Shown: piece after piece, positions 45,251-59,277 of the stretch
Position numbering within the stretch: the stretch's first letter is position 1
Layout of the letters: each line of letters begins with the position of its first letter
Assembly: GCA_032622095.1 (NCBI GenBank)
Contig: CP136064.1
Coordinates: 197,071,948 to 197,135,947, forward strand
Direction of reading: 5' to 3'
Length of the DNA stretch: 64,000 nt
From: Siphonodentalium dalli
Taxonomy: Eukaryota; Mollusca; Scaphopoda; Gadilida; Siphonodentaliidae
Made by a program: the position numbers and the translations under genes
Notes under the pieces: generated by a model
Databases searched by the model: none
Told to the model about the DNA's origin: nothing
What the model saw: the letters and a program-made list of their open reading frames with translations, nothing else

Positions 45251-48200
45251 ATAAATTATGTCAATTCTACTTTAATAGTGATCATATAAATTATATGATC
45301 ACTATTAAAGTAGAATTGACATAATTTGTATGAATTACTAGTGGTTCAGATTTATTTGTCATTTTGTTTAATATTATTTTTTTTTTAATGTACAATGTAT
45401 GTATAATTTACATTAGCCCTTTTAATTGATGTGGGCATTACACTTTTCAATTGAGATGGCAAGACAAATTCTAGCTACCATTTCACCATCAGTGAGTTTG
45501 GAAATTGTATATATATTTGCTATCTTCTATATTTATGTGCTGTGAAAATGCATACTTTTTTCAAATCAGAATGATAAATTAGTTACAATGCAGTAAAGTT
45601 TTATCACATGTCAGAACAAAATTGAGTTGTTTTAAAAGTTAGCGGAAAACTGACACCTAGCTGTAGATTGGCTTTATGGTTTCAATATGTCTAAATAATG
45701 TCTTCTGAGTATAAGAAGCATGTTTTTGTCACTTTTGCTATTTGTTTCATATTGTAATGACTGTTAATTTTATTTTACTCTGTTTTCTGTGAATAAAATT
45801 ATGTTGAATCAATTTTCGTCATTCAATCTAACTCTATGAGATGGGCTTATTGGCACCTTAAATGTGGTCAACTTGACAGAGTTCCAGGTGTCATCAAATT
45901 GTGAATATCGGGCTGACTATTGATAATTTTTCGATAACATAAATTTGTCACAAATATGAAAATATGACATGACATTTTTAGTAAATTTATATGGTGCTAT
46001 ATATTTAATGGCTATAATGTACATGTGGGACCTCAAGCTGATATTTATGACCACTGTTAGAGTTGGAAACTGCTACCATTTGGCTTAGCACTGCAATTTT
46101 GGTCATTTCAGTGCCCCTTGTGTGTACTACAGTACATATAATGAAAATGTTCCGTCTGATGATATGTTACACAACATGATTTCACTTGTTGTTGTAACTG
46201 TTGTGTTCAATGTGTTGTCCAAACAATTTCAGTCATGTTTCACAATCCTGGGTCACTTTTGGAGAAAACTCCTTAATTCATTTGTAGTAATCGATATAAA
46301 CCATTGCATGTTGTAATTTTTTTACTGACTATTTGTAGATATCCTCAAAAATTGGTTATCTATGTTGATAGGTGTTTTATTTATTTTTTCCCACCTTATT
46401 GAAACTGTTACGTTGGCCATCTTAAGTTGGAAGGGACACTTTTAACTCAACCTATTGTTACAAAATATTGTGATATATCACTGGGGATGAAATTACTCAT
46501 ATTCTGGTAGACCTCAATTGCTTCACTTCTATCAGCCAACTGCAGACACTGAAATGCCAAAACATTTTAACCTGTTTGATCCCAGGTAGTCACATTGTCT
46601 AGACGAAGGTTACAATTTCAGCACGAATATAAGTGTCCCCAGGCCCCAGCATCCATCTTTATGCCCACCAATCAAACTTCGTTGTCTGAATGGTATATTT
46701 ATCAATGGCATCAAATGTTGGTATGTGGTATAATTACAAGTAAACACATATCACATTTGGTCCGGCCCAACAACTACAGTAATGCTCTATTAATCAACCC
46801 CTTAACCACAGCAGAATTATGGGTAACTTTTCAGGATTTAGTCGGAAATATGGCTTGTTGCCATTCATCGGAAAGCTCTCGGTGAGAGCTTTCCAATGAA
46901 TGGCAACAAGCCATATTTCCGACTAAATCCTGAAAAGTTACCCATAATTCTGCTGTGGTGAAGGGGTCGATTAATTAGAGCATTACTGTATTATTGACCG
47001 ATGTATGTACATTTTCAACTTATTTGAAGAATATGTAGTTTTTTGGGGGGTTATCCGATTGACAAGTGTAGTATTTATTAATCAATCACCTCCAAACTTG
47101 TTAGGTATCGTAATAAAAAGAGGACGTGACTAAAATTAGAAATTGGTTCCATTCAGACAATATTCAACTGAGTTATTGCCATTTTTCAATATGGAATATT
47201 TTGTTTCTGAGTTGTTCAGATGATAACTTGAGTTCTATACAATGCACTGATTAAGTTCGAATTTGGGTCTGGCAATGTTCGAATTTCTGAAACTTCGCAT
47301 AGGGTCATGGTAAGTATTAGTTTCCGACCGAGGTATGGGTCATGTATGGCGTCGAGAGACCTGTTGAAAAGCGATGGTACAACCGAGTCCCCCATAGGGA
47401 GATGAGGTTCCTCGCGAGAGACAGTTCTTCTCGCCGCCATACATGACCCACACCGAAGTCGGTAACGAACTTACAGACATTCTTTTCACATGTACACCAC
47501 TTTAAAAGCTACATTAAATTGAATTTGAATATTCGAATGGACCCATCCGACAACCTATCTGATTTGCGATTCAGTCAGCTAGATAACAGCGATGATCATT
47601 TCCGTTTAATTCAGAATTGACGTTACAATGAAATTCTGGTGGAATTTGACGGATATATGATGTAATGCATTCGCATGCACTTTTGGTGTCATGTTGACAC
47701 AATTTGTATCCAAAAAGTATTGATTCATCCCTTCAGATACTTCACATTTATTATTTATTTGCGCTTAATTAAGCGCAAATATGTGTCTCAATTTATTTGC
47801 GCTTAAGCGCAAATACTTACCACTCCCTTACTTCTCTCTGATTGTGAATGATTGAGTCCATCTCATAGTATATTATTATGGGCCCATAGTAATAGCCCCA
47901 TACAGGCTCGAAAGTTGAAAACAAACATATTTCCATATGCATATCAGCATCTCTGTCCCTGGTGTCCGAATAATTGGTACCTCATTCCCAGAGCTCTAGT
48001 ATATTTTATTAAAGGGACGTCTCCTGTACAGATATATACCATTTCCATGGCCATACAAAGGGAATTAGGGGTTACTTCCTTTATATGGTGTACTTATTGA
48101 CTTGAAATAGGGGGAAAAACCCTATTTTCATATTATCAGCATCCCTGTCTCCATCAATTTGTGTCTCCATCCCAGAGATCTAGTATATTTTATAAAAGAG

Positions 48201-49052
48201 ACATACCCTGCACAGATCTACCATTTCCATGGTCATAAAAGGAATCTAGGGGTTACTGGGGGATTGCTTCCCTCACATGGTGGACCTATATAGACTTGAG
48301 TGATGTGTTTAGGCCTGTGCCATTTTAAATTAATTCAGGGGGATCAATGAATATTAATTTTTATTTGTGCTTAAGGTAAATGATTTGCTCTTAAGCGCAA
48401 ATGATTTACGCTTAAGCGTAAATATTTGCACTTAAGCGAAAATGATAGAGGTTATTTGCGCTTAAGCAAAGCGTAAATGAATAATAAATGTGAAAAGGGC
48501 CTCCCATAGGCGGCCTTACATATGATTAACTCTGCGCGTCACATGGTTGATGTGTTCATGTATGTAAACAATAACCCGACTCTGTTATTGTTTAAATCCA
48601 TGAAACACATGAAACATTGTCTATCGCCGAGTTGATCCGGTGGTGGGGACCCGAGTCAAACAATATGGGAGGTGTGTAATAACTGGAACCATCTTTGTGA
48701 GTACGTCCGTAATGTGACCCCATAACGTAACTAGTTTATGAAACAATCTGTGCTTGTGTGTTTCATTGTGGGGACATGCAAATGTCCTTACAATGTATGG
48801 ACTTCCAGATGTTGTGCATAATAGTGAAGTAATGAATCGAACCAGCTATATGAGGACGTCCTCACAATGTGTCCCCACAACTACGGTCCCTTTGAAAATA
48901 TAGTTATAGAGCTAATTATACAATTTAGTACAATACCGAGACACTGTGCATCACTTGTGAATATATCAACCCTGTAGCTCCATGGGAAACATGTGTCCCC
49001 ATAACGCTGGTTTCTGGTTGGTTACTCATGGGGTCCCCGCAACGTAACCTCT

Positions 49053-50110
<1,058 letters not shown>

Positions 50111-50179
50111 CAAGTGACCCAGTCCGGGATTAACAAGCGAGAACTATCCGGATTAACTTAATTGTATGAGCCAGTCGTC

Positions 50180-50515
50180 TGTTTGCAACCACGGGAAGCA
50201 CGGATTCGTGGCTGGGACATCTATACAGCTGATATTAGCATATACAACGGTGATATAATGCGAAAATGTCACATTATAGTGATTTAAAGCAATTTTTAAA
50301 AGTGGGTCGGATCCGGATCCGGAATCAGCGAAAAAGCACTTTTTCGACCCGGATTCGTGGCTAGGACATCTATACAGCTGATATTAGCATATACAACGGT
50401 GATATAATGCGAAAATGTCACATAATAGTGATTTAAAGCAATTTTAAAAAAGTGGGTCGGATCCGGGAAAAAACACTTTTTCGGCCAAATCCGTATCCGG
50501 ATCCGGAATCCGGAT
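50180..50515 (+). repeat. Two tandem copies of the 8095-8300 fragment
   Basis: Copies at 50181-50345 and 50350-50515 each end in a BamHI-like GGATCCGGATCCGG run and a CGAAAAAGCACTTTTTCG hairpin. Confidence 0.85.
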
Positions 50516-50524
50516 TAAAGTTAG

Positions 50525-50634
50525 TCCCGTTGATAGTCGTGCTAGAAACCCAATTGACATCTTCGGCAACGATCAGTATGAGTATGAAACGAGTCTCGAG
50601 AAAGCACTGGCAAATTACTTGATTGAGACGATGG
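50525..50634 (+). pseudogene. Possible exon fragment, copy 1 (open)
   Basis: The segment translates without stops as VDSRARNPIDIFGNDQYEYE, then TSLEKALANYLIETM, and ends at a consensus donor (ATGG|GTAAGA). The upstream side is weak (AAAGTTAG) and abuts repeat DNA. I do not recognise the family. With a near-identical but frameshifted copy 585 bp downstream, this looks like a duplicated internal exon of a gene whose other exons are not identified. It may be a live exon or a relic. Confidence 0.35.
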
Positions 50635-51109
50635 GTAAGAAACTCAACTGCCATTTCAACACATATTCCCTCACTTTATTTTATGTTCAGATTATTCTAC
50701 TTAAATTCAACTTTAGGAACATATATATGGCGTTCAAACGTGCCATCGCTATGTGGTTTCGATTATTGTGCACAAACATAATGCCGTGGATCAGCCGTGT
50801 ATGGATACCTTTTATAGTACCCCCCCGTTAATGAGAAATAAACAACAAACGCTCTTCATCACAGATGATCCGCCCCGACCAATATTCAACATGGTACGAC
50901 TAATAGTTTATATATCATTATTTTCCTGGCATATAGAACTCGTATAGAATTGGTATTAAATTATTTTGTCTACTATCTCACATTTTTATATTCTCCATGT
51001 CGCTGCAGCTCCGACAAAAAAACAATATAATGAGCATAAAATTACAATTGAACTTTCGTAGCTTTTTCTTATCTGGTTCTGTGAAATTTTATTATATTAT
51101 TTATCTTAG

Positions 51110-51218
51110 GTGTATTGATAGTCGTGCTAGAAACCCAATTGACATCGTCGACAACGATCAGTATGAGTATGAAACTGTTTCGAGAAAGCACTGGCAAATT
51201 ACTTGATTGAGACGATGG
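51110..51218 (+). pseudogene. Possible exon fragment, copy 2 (frameshifted)
   Basis: It is preceded by a good acceptor (TTATCTTAG, ending 51109) and followed by the same donor. It is 109 bp against 110 bp in copy 1; the loss of one base after EYET shifts the frame into a TGA. The upstream part is open in the same frame. Confidence 0.35.
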
Positions 51219-52077
51219 GTAAGAAACTTATTGCCTAATGTTCTCACCGATAGGTAATTATTACTTTCATATCTTCAATTATTACGAAACAGTCAAATGG
51301 GCCCATTGTGTTGCTCTCAGGAACTTATACATTTGTGCGGCGTGTCAGCTACAGTATAATCTGTCAATACAAAACAAGAAACCCGATGTCAAAAATGGTA
51401 ACGCGCTCAAGATCATATATTATATACCCAAGATTGTACACATGTAATTATAGAATATCAAATATGTTGGTTTCACGAATGACCAACTCATAATTCCGTT
51501 AAAACAACTAATCCTTCAAATTATTACAACTATATATACGGCTTATCACTGAATAGAAGGTTTCCCATGCATCTCACCAGAATTCCCAACTACACCTTAC
51601 CGGACTCGGCCTCCGGGTCGCAGTTCGACTTTTAATCCGTCCCAAAAATACCCATTTCTATAAATAAAACGCCCACGGCCCATGTATACCAAGAATTAGC
51701 GAAACATTATACACGCGGAGCGCGAAATAAGCAACCTCTCTGAATTCAGAAATCCATTTTACACTATAAACCAATATCAAATATGTTAGTTAGTTACTTG
51801 ATGCTAAGTTGACAGCGTTGACTTAAATTTTACAATTAGACATAGCACATGATGTTATTAATTTTATAATGCGGCGATGCCATAAAGGATGACAGCCGGG
51901 CAGCTAGCACTTGACCTGTGCCTGATATTGAGCCAGCTTGAGTCGGACAATATCATAGTTATATTTGCATTATACGACATTTATCAATTTTTTTTTCAAT
52001 ATATATAGCCATATGGGACGAATTCGTGAAAGTTAACATTCTGTGTACTCATATCATTAAACATAAACTATACCACC
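51219..52077. other. No gene; 51385-51690 repeated at 59850-60300
   Basis: AATGGTAACGCG.TCAAGAT, ATATTATATACCCA.GATTGT and ACCGGACTCGGCCTCCGG followed by GTCGCAGTTCGACTTTTAAT recur in the same order downstream, with differing spacing. Confidence 0.65.
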
Positions 52078-52651
52078 CCTGGTCAAGTGGTCCTGCAGAA
52101 ATGCTATGATGTTGTTGGGTCATGCTGTTTTATTTTGCTATGATGCTGTTCGTATACAAAGCGATGCTGGTGACCGCGTGATATTTCAAATACGTAATTT
52201 GAGTAATTTAAAATGGCGTATTGTTGATTCAAGTGGTGCAATCGTCTGCTGGAATGCTTCTGCAATCATACTAAAGTTTTTTTTTTGCTTAAATAGGAAT
52301 TAAATAGGTCATTTTAATCCAATTTGTGACATTCCTGTTATTTCGCCATTTATATCCAAATAATAGGAATAATTTATAAACATGACATGTAGAGAGGTAC
52401 AAACAAGCATACTGAAGGCTTTAGGCAGTGACAAGTGTTTGGACATGGCATGTATTCGGCACAAGCATGTGACAAATAAATTGATGGATCCAAAGCGATG
52501 TTGTTGAGGATCCGCTATGAAGCTGTTAAATATACAACATGATGTTGTTTGTGAAACAACATGCCATTGTTTCGGTCGCTAAATATCGTTTTCGTGCTTT
52601 TTCTGGAAATGGTATCCCTAAAGGTATTTTTATACATGTGTAGGCATATTG

Positions 52652-52745
52652 CACAGGTCCCCATAATAATAATTGACCCCATCCAATAGTACTTGATCAT
52701 ATTAGTACTATTGGGGTGGGTAAATTTTTGTTCTGGTGAACTGTG
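52652..52745. mobile_element. 94-bp foldback MITE, copy 2
   Basis: Same CACAGGTC..AATTGACCCCA..GGGGTGGGTAAATTTTTG layout as 19410-19499. Confidence 0.7.
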
Positions 52746-52749
52746 TCAT

Positions 52750-53570
52750 ATATGCGCCTACTAGGGCGTATAATTCCGCCATATTAAGGCGGATATACAT
52801 GTATATATACACAGTATTGTGATGTATAAGTACGGCGGATATATGCCGTACCATGCCGTATCAACTCAATTCTTCTAATACCACTTTTATACTAGAGGTC
52901 AGATTCCATGGAATCAGATATACGTCCATGGTATCCCATTCCATGTGTGTGTTATGCGTATATGTGTGTTCCTCTTCATGCGAATGCATATTGGTGCTTT
53001 CTGATCTGCTGGTGGACTTCCTTTGACATTTCTAAATAAGATATATATTCCAAAGGTTTGTGTAATTTGGTTCGACCCAGCGTGGATGATTAATGACAGT
53101 CTAATGCATCATGGTCCTGACCAACTGAGCCACCATTCACCCCAGCCAATCAGTTCATTTTTATTCGGTAGGGATACATTTTATTGCTAATTATAAATCC
53201 TGTTCAACGGTCACGAAATTTGGCGTGTCTGATTATATCGTAATCGACATGTAGATCAAAAGGGTGTAAAGCATATTAATGTACCATAACTCTGTTATTT
53301 CGCATGTATTGGATAGTTCTTTCAGTTTCGGATTCAGAATCTTTTAGATTTAATGGCGGAGGAAAGACCGCTTAGTTAATTAATTAATTAGTATTTCAGT
53401 GCGTCATCTCTACACTATAGTCATTAACGTCTTTGTAATAGAGTTAACTGTAATCGAGAGATAACTATATCACAATCGATAATGCTAGCTGCGTGCTTAC
53501 CCGTCCGCTCTAAAACTAATGTTGTCCGTATATACTACCAAACACATGCAGTGTTCAAAATATAAAACAC
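52750..53570. other. No gene recognised
   Basis: AT-rich DNA with small internal palindromes; nothing assigned. Confidence 0.35.
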
Positions 53571-53574
53571 TATT

Positions 53575-54260
53575 TTCCTTTTTTTTCCCCTTTACGAGTT
53601 TCGGTGGAATTTGCCAAAAGGCTCGACCCTCCCAGGGCGTACGCGCTCTCCGTCGAGCAGGTTGCTTTCATAGTAGAGCAGTGAATCTTTGGGGCGTACA
53701 TATGGTATAGCCATGCTCATTGATAAACCCATTTGAATTTGGCGTCAAGAAGTGTGCGTTTGAATTTGAGTAATATATATCACCCGTTAACAACGTTACA
53801 CGCTACCAGGAGTAAACGGTCGACTCTAAAACTTATACAATCATGCTAAAGTTGCGCGTGGATTCTGCTAACCACGTCCACTCGTCAAAAAGTTTTTATC
53901 TCAATGTTTGATTTTTGGAGTAATTTTCCGCTTTTGTTTTCGGTGGAATTTGCCAAGTCTGAACCCACCCCGACGCAAGCTCTCCGTTGAGCAGGTTGCA
54001 TTTATAGTAGAGCGGTAAAATTTTGGAGGCATTATCTACATTATACCGACGTACATGCTCCTGCATTAAACTCACTCCTTCATTAACCCGTTTGGATTTG
54101 GGGCTAAAAATAGGTTAGTGATAGACTACTTAAGTATACATATTTATATTATATAGCGTTGTCACGAGTAAACCGTTCAATCCGAAAATTCGAAAATCGC
54201 ACTCTAGATGCGACTGATCACTACCCATCAGATTCACTAGTCATTGGCCCGTTTTGATTT
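53575..54260 (+). repeat. Diverged ~340-bp tandem modules (about 2)
   Basis: TTTCGGTGGAATTTGCCAA, GCTCTCCGT.GAGCAGGTTGC and TAGTAGAGC.GT recur near 53600 and 53940, each followed by AACCCGTTTG.ATTTGG-like sequence. A last half unit is near 54245. Confidence 0.6.
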
Positions 54261-54579
54261 GGCGAGGACAATAGGTGCTATTTTTCCGTTCCCCGTATAG
54301 CTCAAACGTATGGGACAAAAAACGTTTAAGCGGTATATTCGGGTCCGAATCACTCTTCCAATTCGGAATATGCGATAAAAACAATTATAGCACTGGACTT
54401 ATAAAAAAACCTCAGTTTATACATCCTGGTGTATGGTGTATGCCTATCTATGGGCGGAAAACTCCGCAGGGAAAGCGCGGATACAAGTTTTGATGCCCGT
54501 GGGCAGTAGGGCATATCGAGGTGTGCATACGGTCCAATTTTCGATGCTCTGCTCCTTATAATTTCCGAGATAATAAACT

Positions 54580-54905
54580 GACATAACGTTGGACGGGCCA
54601 CGCTACCACACCGATTATTTGGGCTCAATCGGTCCATAAATACAGAAACGACCTCCGGTGACAACCACACGCGCTGCAGAGGTGCGGTTTTCAGTTTTTG
54701 TATTATAGTTTGGGGTGGGACACCCCACTACACCATTTATTTGGTCAAAATCGGCCAACAAATTCCGAAACGACCATGGGTTTCTTGTTTGCCACCCACT
54801 GTAGCAACCGCGCGGTCTAGAGGGTGCGCAGTTTTCGGGTTTTCTAACATAACTTGAGGTGAGCCACCCTATCGCAGCGTTAATTTGGTAAAGTTTGCAT
54901 GCTTC
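54580..54905 (+). repeat. ~130-140-bp modules, about 3 units
   Basis: GGG(A)CCAC.CTA...CAC, TTATTTGG.CAAAATCGG, CCGAAACGACC and GCGCGG(T)..AGAGG recur near 54600, 54715 and 54850. Open minus-strand frames are composed of this repeat. Confidence 0.55.
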
Positions 54906-55099
54906 CGAATAAGAAATAAGTAACTGAGAATAAGTAACCAATGCCACGGTATAGTCCAATTTGTGATATTTGGGTCATTGTTCTCGATTCTAAAGATGTT
55001 TCTGACTTCACGGTGTACTGTATTTTCTCTCCTTGTGGTGCTTAAAAGCGATTTGTTCATGATTTGAGTTCAGTAATATGGAAGAAAAATATTTCAACA

Positions 55100-55190
55100 A
55101 CTTCAGAGTGGATCCTCACCAACATCAGTGTGGATTTTCACCAGCATCACAGTGGTCCCACACCAACACCAGTGTGGACCCTAAAATACC
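55100..55190 (+). repeat. Short minisatellite (CACCAACATCAGTGTGGA), ~3-4 units
   Basis: Repeated CACCAACATCAGTGTGGAT-type units with small changes. Confidence 0.75.
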
Positions 55191-55670
55191 AAATCGGGCG
55201 TGTCTCAAGTGTACGCTGTATATCTTTTGAATGAATGCGTATCTTTGTTATTAAAATCATCATTCCCGTCATATGGGATGATTTCAGCCATGTAACGCGA
55301 CAAAACGTGGGTATTTGGGCATAACAATAACTAGGTTAATAATCGCCAAAGAACGCCATTCTTAAGTCGTCCGCGGAGTTGCAGAATGTATGTATGTCGG
55401 AGGTTTTAGTGCATTCATGTGTGATCATCAGAATGTTTACATCGTGTTGTAATTGCTTAGTTTCGATGTAAACACGAGGCGGAACGCGCACGCGGTCACC
55501 AGCATCGCTTTGTACTAACCGCATCATAGCAAAACAGCAGGACCCACCAACATCATAGCATTTCTGCAGGACCACTTGACCAGGTGTGTATACATACGAT
55601 TCCAGCCTCGCTACCACACACTCAGAATTATGTATATCGATTGGTCAAATATGCAGCATGAAGAGGACTC

Positions 55671-58458
55671 CAAGGTTCGAATCGGCATCTCCAGTTTAGA
55701 CCTAGTTTAAACTACCATGCAGTTTAAACTGGGTTTTAGCTGGGGGAGTCGGAAAAAATTTGCAGGCACGTATGCTGATTTTTTACTTTCGACCCTTGTT
55801 GGGACCCACCCTCACGTCCTAATTTTTTCCATTTTCGGCAGTTTTTTCCAACCATTTTTGGACACCCACCCCCTCCCTTTGAACACTAAAACAGAGATTT
55901 GCGGGGGAAAATTCACTGTAAACAGCTATATATGAATTTCTGTGCATACTATTAGTCATGGATGTTAACATTGACATGTAAATAGGAACAAGTAATTTTG
56001 GGGTCATTCGGTCAAAAATAACATGGCTGCCAGCAGCCATCTTGGATTTCAAAATTCAATCCATTAGAATGGGCTACAGGCTATACTGTCTGTCTGATCA
56101 TCATGAAATTTGTCATTTATGTTAATATTGACATATATAGATGTGTTTTAAGGCAAACTCATTGCAAAAACAGTCAAAAAGACTTGCAGGAAAAATATTT
56201 TTGAGTTGCGGAAAAATCATGGACGTACATGACTTTTGGAACTCAAAATTATCTCTTGAGGGCATGGGTGGGGGCCCGCCACAAATAACCCATATAAACA
56301 TCACCACCCCTCCCGGGGTACCATCCGGACGGGTGAAAATGGGGTATGGACCATTTTCGAGAACGGGAAGGATTTCGGCGAATTTTACGGCATGAATGGG
56401 TGGCCCGCCAAAAATACCCGATAGAAACATCACCCCTCACCCCGGGAGAACTGGGGTATGGACCATTTTCGAGAACGGTAAGGATTTACGCTAATTAATT
56501 TGGCAGCAAGAGTGGGTGGCCCGATCAAAATACACCATAAAAACACCCCACCCACCCCTCACCGGGGGGGGGGGGTACTACCATAGGACGTGGAAATGGG
56601 ATACGCCCAAATACCGAATAGAAACACCCCCGGGGAAGGGTACCTCAAATAACCCCTATAAACATCCCACCCCTCACATCCGGGCAGGGTGGGGTGGGTT
56701 ACAACCAGAGGGGTGAAGATGGGATATGGACCATGTTCGAGAACGGTATGGATTTCGGCCAATTTGACTATAGGGGTGTGTGGCCCGCTCCAAATATCCT
56801 CTAGAAACACCCTACCCTCATCCCTGCATGGGTACCACCCTGCTGGGGTGAAAATGGGGTATGGAGCATTTTATTCCTTATTCGCAAGAAAACGTGCCTT
56901 TGTCGGTCAATATTACGGCATGTGTAGGTGGCCCACCCCAGATACCTCATAGAAACACCCCCACCCCTCACCCGGGTGTCGGAATGGGTTATGGATAGTT
57001 TTCGAGAACGGTAAGGATTTCGGCCAATATGAGGATTTCGGTCAATATTTCGTCATTGGTGGGCGGCCCGCTCTCAAATATAGTCCATAGAAACACCCCA
57101 CCCTCACCGCGGGTGGTTCTACCCGAGCGGGTGAAAATGGGGTATGGACCCCAGGGTGCGGGTTGGGGTGTTTCTAGGGGGCATTTGGGGTGTGCCACCA
57201 ACCGTTCTCGAAAATGGTCCATTCCCCAGTTCACCCCCCCCCCCCCACTCGGGGTGGTACCCCGGGTGAGGGTGTTTCTATGGGGTATTTGTTGCGGGCT
57301 ACCCACTCATGACGTCAAATTTACCGAAATCCTTACCGTTCTCTAAAATGGTCCATACCTCATGTTCACCTCCTGTGGTGGTTCCCCCAGGATTGAGGGG
57401 TGTGTTGTTTCTATGGGACATTTGAGCGGGCCATCCATCCATGCCGTCAAATTGGCCGAAATCCTTACCGGTCTCGAAAATGGTCCATATCCCATGTTCA
57501 CCCCCTCGGGTGGTATCCCCCGGACGTGAGGGTGTGGTGTTTCTATGGGTTATTTTGGGGCGGGCCACCCACCCATACCATCAAATTGGCCTAAATCTTT
57601 ACAGTTCTCCAAAATGGTCCATACTCCATTCCCCCTCAGTGTGGCCGTTACCCTCCCCGGGTGAGGGCTGGGTGTCTCTGGTGGGTATTTGGGCGGGCCA
57701 CCAACCCATGCGTCAAATTGACCGAAAGAGACCTTTCGTGAATAAGGAATCAGTTTCAAAAGTCAGGTTTGTGTCTAACGTGTCAAAGCGACATTCGGAC
57801 GAGCGAATTGCAAACAAACATATATAGCAATAATTCATCCATCACACTGGCACATATTTTGTTAGAAGTTATTTCAATAAGTACCGACATCGTCTCACCG
57901 AATTCCACTAAGACTCTCCTGCATGTACATTGATTTACAAACGCCCGAGCATAAACGCCTCCCCCAATTCAAAATGAACACTCCCATATACGCGAAGAAA
58001 CAACATCAATACTGGGCGAAAAAATCGACCGAATAATTAAACCCACAAAACTAGGTTTTAGTAAAACCTGGGGTAGGGTGGTTTAACTTTGATGTTTTTT
58101 CAAAGTATATTCAATGTATATTTTCGAGACGAGACGTATGGTACGTATAAATCATATATACCTCAGCTTATACTGATGATTATATAGCCAATTCACCACA
58201 AACAATTAGTAATATTACCATAACTTTATCACGTCAATAAAACCTAGTGTTAATTTAGATCGAATTCCACAAACTAAAACCGAGTTTATCACAAAACTGG
58301 GGTTAACTACACTAAAACCCAGTTTTACTCCCATAAAACCTAGTTTTACTACAGTAAAAAACCGAGTTTTACTCCTACTTAAACCTAGTTTAAACTGGAG
58401 TAAAACCTGGTCTAGAATAAAAACTTAGTCTAAACCAGAGATGCCGATTCGGACCTTG
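55671..58458. mobile_element. 2.79-kb TIR element with converging tandem arrays
   Basis: The left end CAAGGTTCGAATCGGCATCT then GTTTAGACCTAGTTTAAA is mirrored at the right end (58458 inwards: CAAGGTCCGAATCGGCATCT, then GTTTAGAC). Inside the right end lies a ladder of AAACCTAGTTTTACT-type short palindromes (58050-58440). The middle is a ~130-bp tandem array in + orientation (56225-57140) and then inverted (57150-57740). No transposase and no clear target duplication were found. Confidence 0.75.
56225..57740. repeat. ~130-bp tandem array, inverted at ~57145
   Basis: Forward units carry GGGTGGCCCGCC, ATAGAAACA.C.CCCACCC, GGGGTATGGACCATTTTCGA and GAACGGTAAGGATTTCGGCC; from about 57150 the complements appear (GGCCGAAATCCTTACCG, AAAATGGTCCAT, GTTTCTATGGG). 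The units are more diverged than those at 39.5-42.2 kb. Confidence 0.85.
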
Positions 58459-58984
58459 ATGTTTAATTGCAATCCGTCGAATGAAGCACCCAAGGCGTGT
58501 ATACCATCCAGCGCATACATATTGTTCTGAAATATCGTACTTGTCTTGGAACATATTTACATAATATGTACAAAGGGGATTGGGGTACACTTTTTGCAAC
58601 TCACATGAATCTCCCGATGCGATATAATAACACGCATGTGAACAAGATGACAGTATACACGTATTGACATGGTGATAAATTTTGATATATATATATATAA
58701 TGTGTATTGCCCTCCAAAGGTCTGTCCAGAGGTCGTTCTCGGCTGAGAGTAAATTTATGTTTTTGGAAGGTCACTATATTGTATGGTACGGTCGGCGAGT
58801 GCTAATCTATAATATATAATCTATATATACTATTTGTATTTTGGATGTACAGTAAAATATAATGATACACACGTACTCGATTTTGGTTCTCGTTGTGCTC
58901 TGGAATATAATACAGATAATTCACCAGAAGGATATATTTGGATGGGAGGTTGGTCCATTTGTGAGATAACCGCCACCACGTAAG
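58459..58984. other. No gene recognised
   Basis: AT-rich DNA with a short TA tract near 58688. Confidence 0.35.
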
Positions 58985-59277
58985 GAATTAAAATATATTA
59001 AATCATTTAGGAATCGAAACGCTTAGTCGCTGCAATATATTGCTGTGTTATGTAAAGTAGTTTCATATGTTTTGGGATGACATATACGGTATTCCACAAA
59101 TACATGAGTTCTGCAATATTGCTTATTTTGGGGATTTTCATGGGTTGCCGTTAATTCTGAGCGCTCTCTTTTGTACATATGACACATGCAGAAATAGTGA
59201 TATGCGTCTTCAGATGCATACGGGGCTGTCGGTGATATAGTTGTTGAATATATCAGATTGGAGTTCCCTGCACATAC
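58985..59277 (-). pseudogene. LINE tail remnant, second copy
   Basis: On the minus strand it reads like 1590-1871: the FNNYI(A/T)DSP region, ACGC.TATCACTATTTCT, GAGCGCTCAG, then CAGCAATATATTGCAGCGAC and TAAGCGTTT. Small deletions remove the CxCG motif and break the frame. It is a solo 3' fragment and not functional. Confidence 0.75.

Larger units (their letters stand above)
52078..55583. mobile_element. Possible 3.5-kb element with ~100-bp inverted ends
   Basis: CCTGGTCAAGTGGTCCTGCA through GCGATGCTGGTGACCGCGTG (52078-52180) is mirrored at 55489-55583. The two arms are similar with small indels (one has an extra TTTTAT-type insertion). Outside sequences do not match and no target duplication was seen, so a simple inverted duplication is the alternative. 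The inside holds no transposase. Confidence 0.4.

Noticed and set aside
56122-57827. Long frames over 56.1-57.8 kb
   Set aside because: They follow the ~130-bp inverted tandem array.
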